Assembly: GCA_003996215.1 (NCBI GenBank)
Contig: QJPP01007577.1
Span: 248,001 to 312,000 of the forward strand
Reading direction: 5' to 3'
Length of the DNA stretch: 64,000 nt
Origin: Jaltomata sinuosa
Lineage: Eukaryota > Streptophyta > Magnoliopsida > Solanales > Solanaceae
Made by a program: the position numbers and the translations under genes. The stretch's first letter is position 1, and the number at the start of each line of letters is the position of its first letter. Below, piece after piece: positions 58,690 to 64,000 of the stretch. A model generated the notes under the pieces. It worked only from the letters and a program-made list of their open reading frames with translations. It was not told the origin of the DNA and made no database searches.

Positions 58690-59000
58690 TGTTTTCACAC
58701 CATCGACCGACATCGACTCATCCCAATCTTTAAGGAAGAGATCGACGTTCAGTTCCTCTACTGGTAGTCTAGTTGTAGTTTTGAGCGGGTGAACCCATGT
58801 TCTATCTCGTAGTCACCTAAGCGGCAGAGTCTGTAAACTCAAATGGTCTGAGAGTTGCCTTTGGCTTCTGAACCTCTGACTTTACGTTGAGTTAATTAAC
58901 CCGGCGGGTTCGCCTAGATGCCTAGTAAAGAACGAGCTGGTGGGAAAGAGCTGGAGATCATGAAAAGCATTTCCACACGAAGCACAAGGGCAGGAACAAT
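58690..59000. other. GC-richer island inside copia, possibly organelle-derived
   Basis: Around 300 bp of near 48 percent GC DNA ('aacccggcgggttcgcctag', 'gagctggtgggaaagagctg', 'gcagagtctgtaaactcaaa') breaks the copia sequence, which is AT-rich and resumes with its RRS...PPIWMKDF text at about 59075. It has no copia or LTR similarity that I can see. The style recalls plant mitochondrial DNA, but I cannot name a gene. The edges are approximate. Confidence 0.4.
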
Positions 59001-59074
59001 AGGTTGTTGATTATCTTGTGGTTCAGACACTAAGTCATTAGATAGATAATTCTCGTGATCTACAATTAAGAAGA

Positions 59075-60110
59075 TCAAGGAGGAACACTTGTCCTCCTAT
59101 ATGGATGAAAGACTTTATTTTTTTACATATTCATGAGGATATGCCATATCCTATGAGTAGCTACATTAGTTATGCTACCTTATCTGCTACATATCAGTCA
59201 TATATTGTTTCTAATTCCTCACTAATTGAACCAACTACATATTCAGAATCTATGAAAGAACCTAGGTGGCACGAAGTAATGAAACCAGAAATTAAAACTC
59301 TAGAAATAATAACACTTGGGATACTATTACCCTGCCAGTAGGCAAAGTGCATATTGGTTGTAGGTGGATATACAAGATAAAGTTCTAATCTTATGGAGAG
59401 GTAGAAAGATTTAACGCTAGGCTTTTAGCTAAAGGCTACAGTAAAAAAGAAGGCATAGACTACAAGGAGACCTTCTATCCAAAAGTAAAAATGGTGACAG
59501 TTAGAACTATTGTAACATAAGTCACTTGAAGAAATTGTCACATATATCAAATGGATGTATTTAATGCCTTCTTACGAAGGGATCTGCATGAAGAAACCTA
59601 TATGCATTTGTCTCAGGGATTTGACAGTCATGGGGAGAAAGTATGCAGACTTGTCAAGTTCCTGTATGGGCTTAAATAGGCTCCAAGAGAATGGCATGCT
59701 AAACTTACTGAAGCACTTATACATATACAGTTTAAAAAAATTCGTCAGGACTATTCTCGGTTTACCTGAAATACTACTAAAGATATGGTTATTGTGTTAG
59801 TATATGTAGATAATATGTTTATTACTGGTAGCTCTCTGAGTCTCATTGAAGACACTAAGAAGGCTTTGCAAAAGGGTTTCAAGATGAATGATTTGGGGGA
59901 GCTGAAGTACTTTTTATGCATAGAATTTGCAAGATCAAAAAATAGAATCATTATGCACCAAAGTAAATACTGTCTAGAGTTAACCTCAGAAGCTAGTCTC
60001 TTAACAACAAAACCTGCAATCACTCCCACTGATGTCAGTATCAAACTTACCTCCAAACAATATGATGATCATTTCAGCAACATAAAAACAAGAGAGAAGA
60101 TCCTCTGACT
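59075..60110 (+). pseudogene. copia reverse transcriptase remnant
   Basis: It starts with PPIWMKDF and an EPTTYSESMKEPRWHEVMKP segment. Next are FNARLLAKGYSKKEGIDYKE near 59410, QMDVFNAFLRRDLHEETYM at 59548, and 59785-60108 with VLVYVDNMFITGSS, where the YVDD catalytic pair has become YVDN. GFKMNDLGELKYFL follows. Stops occur at about 59340, 59370, 59518, 59677 and 59769. Confidence 0.85.
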
Positions 60111-60790
60111 GATCAAATAATATATCAAAGGTTGATAGATAAACTTTTCTACTTAACAATGACTAGACCTGACATCTCTTTTGGTGTGCAGAATCTGAGT
60201 CAATTCCTTCAATAACCCAGAATCTCACATGGAACTTCTCTAAGGATTGTAAGGTACATCAAGAATCAGCCTGGTAAAGGCATACTATTATCCAGCAATC
60301 CTAACATTAATCTCACAACATATTGTGATGCTAATTAGGCAGCTTGTTCACTTACTAGAAAGTTAGTGAGTGGCTTTATAGTTAAAATGGGTGATTTACT
60401 CATATCTTGGAAAGCTAAGAAGCAAACTACAGTTTCAAGAAGCTCTGCATAATCAAGTATAGAAGTTTAGCCACAACTGTTTCTGAACTAACATGGTTAA
60501 TTGGTCTTCTTAAAGAATTGGGAGCTGAAATGAAGTTACCTATAAACATCTATAATGATAGCAAAGTTGCTCTTTAGATAGCTTGTTAATCCAGTCTATC
60601 ATGAAAAGACAAAGCACATTGATATTGATTGTCACTTTATAAGAGAGAAAATGCAACAGTAATTCATCTACACAAATTGCATCCCTACAAAAGATCAACC
60701 AGTACATGTCCTAACTAAAGGATTGTTCAAAGTAAATCATGAGTACCTTCTATCCAAGCTAGGATTTTATAACATTTTCCCCCACCTAAC
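60110..60790 (+). pseudogene. copia RNase H remnant
   Basis: Pieces in order: LFYLTMTRPDISFGVQNLSQ, IVRYIKNQPGKGILLSS, TTYCDAN, LVSGFIVKMGDLLISWKAKK, TVSRSSA, then HEKTKHIDIDCHFIREKMQQ and VLTKGLF. The order and motifs are those of the copia RNase H domain. There are stops at roughly ten places. Confidence 0.85.
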
Positions 60791-60791
60791 T

Positions 60792-61068
60792 TGAGGGGGG
60801 GCGTTAAATAGCTAAGAAGTCATTAAAGGTAGTTGGTAACTTAGCTAGTAAATCTTTTACTATAACAGACTTGACCGATCCTAGAGTAATTAGTTAGAAA
60901 AAGTTAGTGATTAAGCTATCTTAGTGTATGTATATATATATACACCTAATCTTGTACATTATGAACTCGGATCATTGAATCATAATCAAATGAGTCTTCT
61001 TACTCAATTTATCTTCTCCAATATTAGGGTTCTTCCCTTCAATTTTTTGCATATTGTTCATACAATTT
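60792..61068 (+). repeat. copia polypurine tract and short 3' LTR
   Basis: TTGAGGGGGGGCG is followed by TTAAATAGC..., which has lost or mutated the expected TG. A (TA)n-type promoter-like stretch is at 60931-60945, and the LTR appears to end near 'ttcataca' at 61068. With no 5' LTR to compare, both limits are uncertain. Confidence 0.5.
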
Positions 61069-62562
61069 CACTTTCCCTCAATTTGGTTCTCTGATTTGGC
61101 AATTGTGTTTCTGGTGCTTTAAACTTGTTTTCTCTATAAGCTTGTAGCTTTCTCTCCTTCTCTTTTCTTTTCCCTTTCCAAACAATCTGCATTAGTTTAT
61201 AAAATGGCCAAGGATCTTGCAAAACTTACAGAATTTAGGATCACTCTTAAACTCTAGCTTTTGATTGTAACTTTTAAAAGGGTAAGCTTCATCTTGTAAG
61301 CTTCATCTTCTATGCATGGCAATAAAAAAGGCAGACCCAGTAGTAACACCAAAATAGGCATTATTGGCGAGTCTTCTTCCTGTGTGAAGTCCAGAGTCCA
61401 TTTTTGGAGCCACATAACCATTCAATCAATTTCAAGGGATCTGTTGAACCAAACATGCTTACAATCTTCATCATCAGAAAGATCTATAAATACCATGTGA
61501 AAATCAAAAGCACCTATTTTGACCTCCGATTTGATTTGATTTTTTCATCGAACACTGACCTTATCCTTTCAATATTAAGTCTACCTAGTTATGAGGAATT
61601 TATCCATGATGGTATATTTGCATTCATACACCATTATCCTGTAATAGTTGCTTGCCTTGAAGATTACTACAAAAATTCCGTTATGAGTCGTTACCCTAGC
61701 TTTAACATTGGGTCGTCAATCCTTTTTCTGATGGATTGAGTTTTTGATTGTGTTACCACTTTTGTTGCGCATAGCCTTATTTTAGTATAATAGACTCTAT
61801 ATAGGTGATCATCCTATTAGTGGGATCATTGTTCTCCTTCAGACAGGTCGTTTTGGGGGCTCCCAACATTCCCATGGTGGTGGAGCTTATGCCACATGCC
61901 CAGAAGGAGCTGAAATATTATCATTGAGTATACACTTGTTTGTTGTAAGGAAAGCACTTAAAACTTATAGAGAGAATTATTGGTTTATTGGTTATTGGTG
62001 AGTTTGCATGACGTGTGGCTAAAATGAAAGAGATTAGCTAAGGACGGACAAATTTGAGCTAGTTTTATGACATTTGAGTCTATATATGGATTGTTAATAT
62101 AATGAAGGATAATATTAAACCTTTTTTCGATAGTAGAAGAAAAATATAACCGTTTTCCCCCACCAAAGACGCTCTTTAAAAGAAATTTTTGTGAAAAATA
62201 ATTTTTGTTCTATCAGACACTTAATATGTTGAACTTATTCTTGTTATTTTATCGGTAAACGCTAATCCCCACTAAGATAAAGTATCAGGAAAAGAAAAAA
62301 GAAAAAGTATATAAAATAGCACAACAAGAAGATTTACAAATGCAAAGAATTTTGAAGTACATACCATCCAACGACCCATTTTCTTTACACATGAGCTAAT
62401 TTAAAACAAAATATGCATCTTGTGCTCGACATAGAGAAGAGTAACAATGCACTTCTCTAGTCTCCTTGCAACTTAATACATATCTTTTATGATCCTAAGT
62501 TGTCATTATTTTAGAATAAATAATTGGAACGTAACATGAAATCTTTCTTCTTAATATTGAGC
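61069..62562. other. Region with an unidentified open frame, downstream of the transporter
   Basis: The frame 61404-61739 (111 codons) reads IIRKIYKYHVKIKSTYFDLR, then PSYEEFIHDGIFAFIHHYPV and VACLEDYYKNSVMSRYPSFN. The composition is protein-like but I do not recognise a family, and there is no promoter or partner exon. It could be a fragment of a low-copy gene. From 61740 to 62562 the DNA is AT-rich and includes the 3' flank of the transporter gene. Confidence 0.35.
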
Positions 62563-64000
62563 CTACACTCTCAAATCACCCTGCTTCTCTCCATTTTGCT
62601 TTTCAATGCTTCTTTCTTCAAACTTAATGTACTTATACCACTTTGCACAAATGAGATAGACCAAAAAATCAGCTGATGTCAAAGCTGCTAACAGGAAATA
62701 GAATCTGTCTAAATGACCCTTGTTGAGATTTCCAGGTATCCATCCAGGCATTTTATCAGTAGTTGAAATTTTCATAACAACAGAAACCAGCAAGCTGCTG
62801 ACATAGTTTCCTAGTGAAATCGAAGTCATGCACAGTGCACTTCCAAAGCTTTTCAATCCATCAGGTGCTTGTCCATTAAAGAACTCCAATTGTCCAACAT
62901 ACATAAACACCTCCGATGCTCCGATTAGTACATATTGAGGAACTTGCCAGAAAATGCTTAAAGAACTTGAATTTGAGCAGTGTGAACAATCTTTGTCTGC
63001 CGATTTTAACCTGAAATTAATAATAGAGGTGTCAAATTTAGTCCATAAAAATACAACGTGCAAGTTTGGTTAGTTAAATTTATTAACGAACTCATCATAC
63101 CTGAAGTGCTCAACTATTCCTGCTGCTACCATTGCTATTATAGCAATTATGAGGCCAACTCCCATCCTTTGGAGCTCTGTAAATCCTCTTGGAGAAGATT
63201 TCTTTAATCTGGCAATGAGGGGATCAAGAACTCGCCTGTAGATGAAAATGAATGCTGCAACACTGAGGATGTCAAAGCTAGACATGCTTGCTGGAGGAAT
63301 ATGGAATCCTGAGATGGTTGTTTTCATTGCAGCCCCTTGCTCCACAAATAAAGAGGCCATTTGAGTAAAGACAACTGAATAAAGTATTGTACAAAGCCAA
63401 ATTGGAAGTAGTCTCAATATGCATTTCACTTCTTCTACTTGAGACACTGCACAAAGGCACCATGGGTTGTTTACTACTATTACTCCTCCATCCTTTGATG
63501 TGATTATAGCTGCTTTATCCAAGAATCTGAAAAACGAATGTATGAAAAAGGGCGTTAGAGTATGTGATTGCTGCAACCACCTAAAAAGGGGGATAAGGTG
63601 CTATACCCTCTGTCTTCGGGTAATTTCATTAGTTGATCATTCAAATTTCAATTTGTATTCACGTAGGGTGAGTTATGATACTGGTTTAATAAATTAAAGG
63701 TTGGATGTAAGTATTATAAGGTTTAAAATTCATTAAAAATAACTTACTTGAATCCTTGTGTGTGGAGAATTCTTCTACTCCCATTATCAGGAAGGTCTTG
63801 GTCATCACCTTCATATAGCTCATCTCCCCTTGAAGGTTGTTCAACTTTCCATTTTCTGGTTGCAGCTACAACCACTTGACAAAATCTTGACAGAGGGTTG
63901 CCTGTAGGCTTGAAATGCCTATACCTAGGTGTCCCAATAAGAAACAAGACTAGTGCCAAAATGGCAGAGCCAGCTGATGCCCAAAAGCCTAATGTCCACA
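62563..64000 (-). CDS. NRT1/PTR family 7-like transporter (C-terminal part)
   Basis: Three exons on the minus strand: 64000-63748 (continues beyond the window), 63526-63101 and 63010-62563, with introns of 221 and 90 bp and good splice sites (AA|GTAAGT; TTTTTCAG|A; AG|GTATGA; TTTCAG|G). The joined frame is open for about 375 residues and ends GEKQGDLRV. It is a proton-coupled membrane transporter of the major facilitator superfamily. Segments seen: LFLIGTPRYRHFKPTGNPLS, RILHTQGFKFLDKAAI, NPWCLCAVSQVEEVKCILRL, then FTQMASLFVEQGAAM, SSFDILSVAAFIFIYRRVLD, FWQVPQYVLIGASEVFMYVG, FGSALCMTSISLGNYVSSLL and PGWIPGNLNKGHLDRFYFLL. These match the NPF7 group (NRT1.5/NRT1.8-like, nitrate and potassium movement in the root stele). 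The substrate is inferred. NPF7 proteins are about 590 residues, so the N-terminal third lies to the right. Confidence 0.95.

Larger units (their letters stand above)
56340..61068 (+). mobile_element. Ty1-copia retrotransposon relic, 5' truncated
   Basis: The gene order is gag, protease, integrase, reverse transcriptase, RNase H, all on the plus strand and all broken. A polypurine tract (TTGAGGGGGGGCG at 60792-60804) and a short 3' LTR follow. No 5' LTR is found. An insert of different composition interrupts the region between integrase and reverse transcriptase at about 58690-59000. A (GT)8 run sits in the integrase part at 57884-57900. Confidence 0.85.

Overview
This window looks like nuclear DNA of a dicot plant, most likely a Solanaceae (nightshade family) species. 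The evidence is AT-rich intergenic DNA, several superfamilies of plant transposable elements nested in one another, Stowaway and other MITEs, a TS/SolS-like SINE, and two intron-containing plant genes. No bacterial or organellar gene order is present. The family call rests on recognising repeat types and would need a database search.

Only two genes look functional. One is a complete three-exon pectin methylesterase gene with an inhibitor-like pro-domain (49524-52275, +). The other is the C-terminal part of an NRT1/PTR family 7-like transporter that runs off the right edge (62563-64000, -). Their products act at different places, one in the cell wall and one in a membrane, and nothing here suggests they work together. 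The remaining coding traces are relics: a CDC48 exon fragment (13183-13490), a ribosomal protein eS24 retropseudogene (53651-53884), an unidentified decayed exon (7790-8047) and retroelement genes.

Layout. At 1-6180 lies a minus-strand Ty3-type element with long LTRs and a gag remnant. At 6181-10240 there is low-copy AT-rich DNA with a minisatellite, a foldback MULE MITE and the unidentified exon. At 10241-14612 there is a Tat-like LTR, the CDC48 fragment, a tandem repeat and duplicated Helitron-like 3' ends. At 15250-23749 a minus-strand copia relic is split by a solo LTR, which is itself split by a LINE. At 23750-34103 there is an LTR fragment and then a second minus-strand copy of the long-LTR element, with gag and no visible pol. 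At 34104-47009 an LTR fragment is followed by an Athila-like element carrying two independent nested LTR insertions with intact target duplications. At 47010-49500 there is Tat LTR debris, a SINE and the pectinesterase promoter. At 49524-54400 are the pectinesterase gene, MITEs and the eS24 pseudogene. At 54940-61068 are two copia relics of opposite orientation, one holding a GC-rich organelle-like insert. At 61069-64000 there is an unrecognised stretch and the transporter gene.

I found no novel multi-gene system. The most notable points are the intron-bearing CDC48 fragment beside Helitron-like ends, the gag-only long-LTR family, the datable nests of insertions, and the recurring GC-rich palindromic islands in the U3 regions of several unrelated LTRs.
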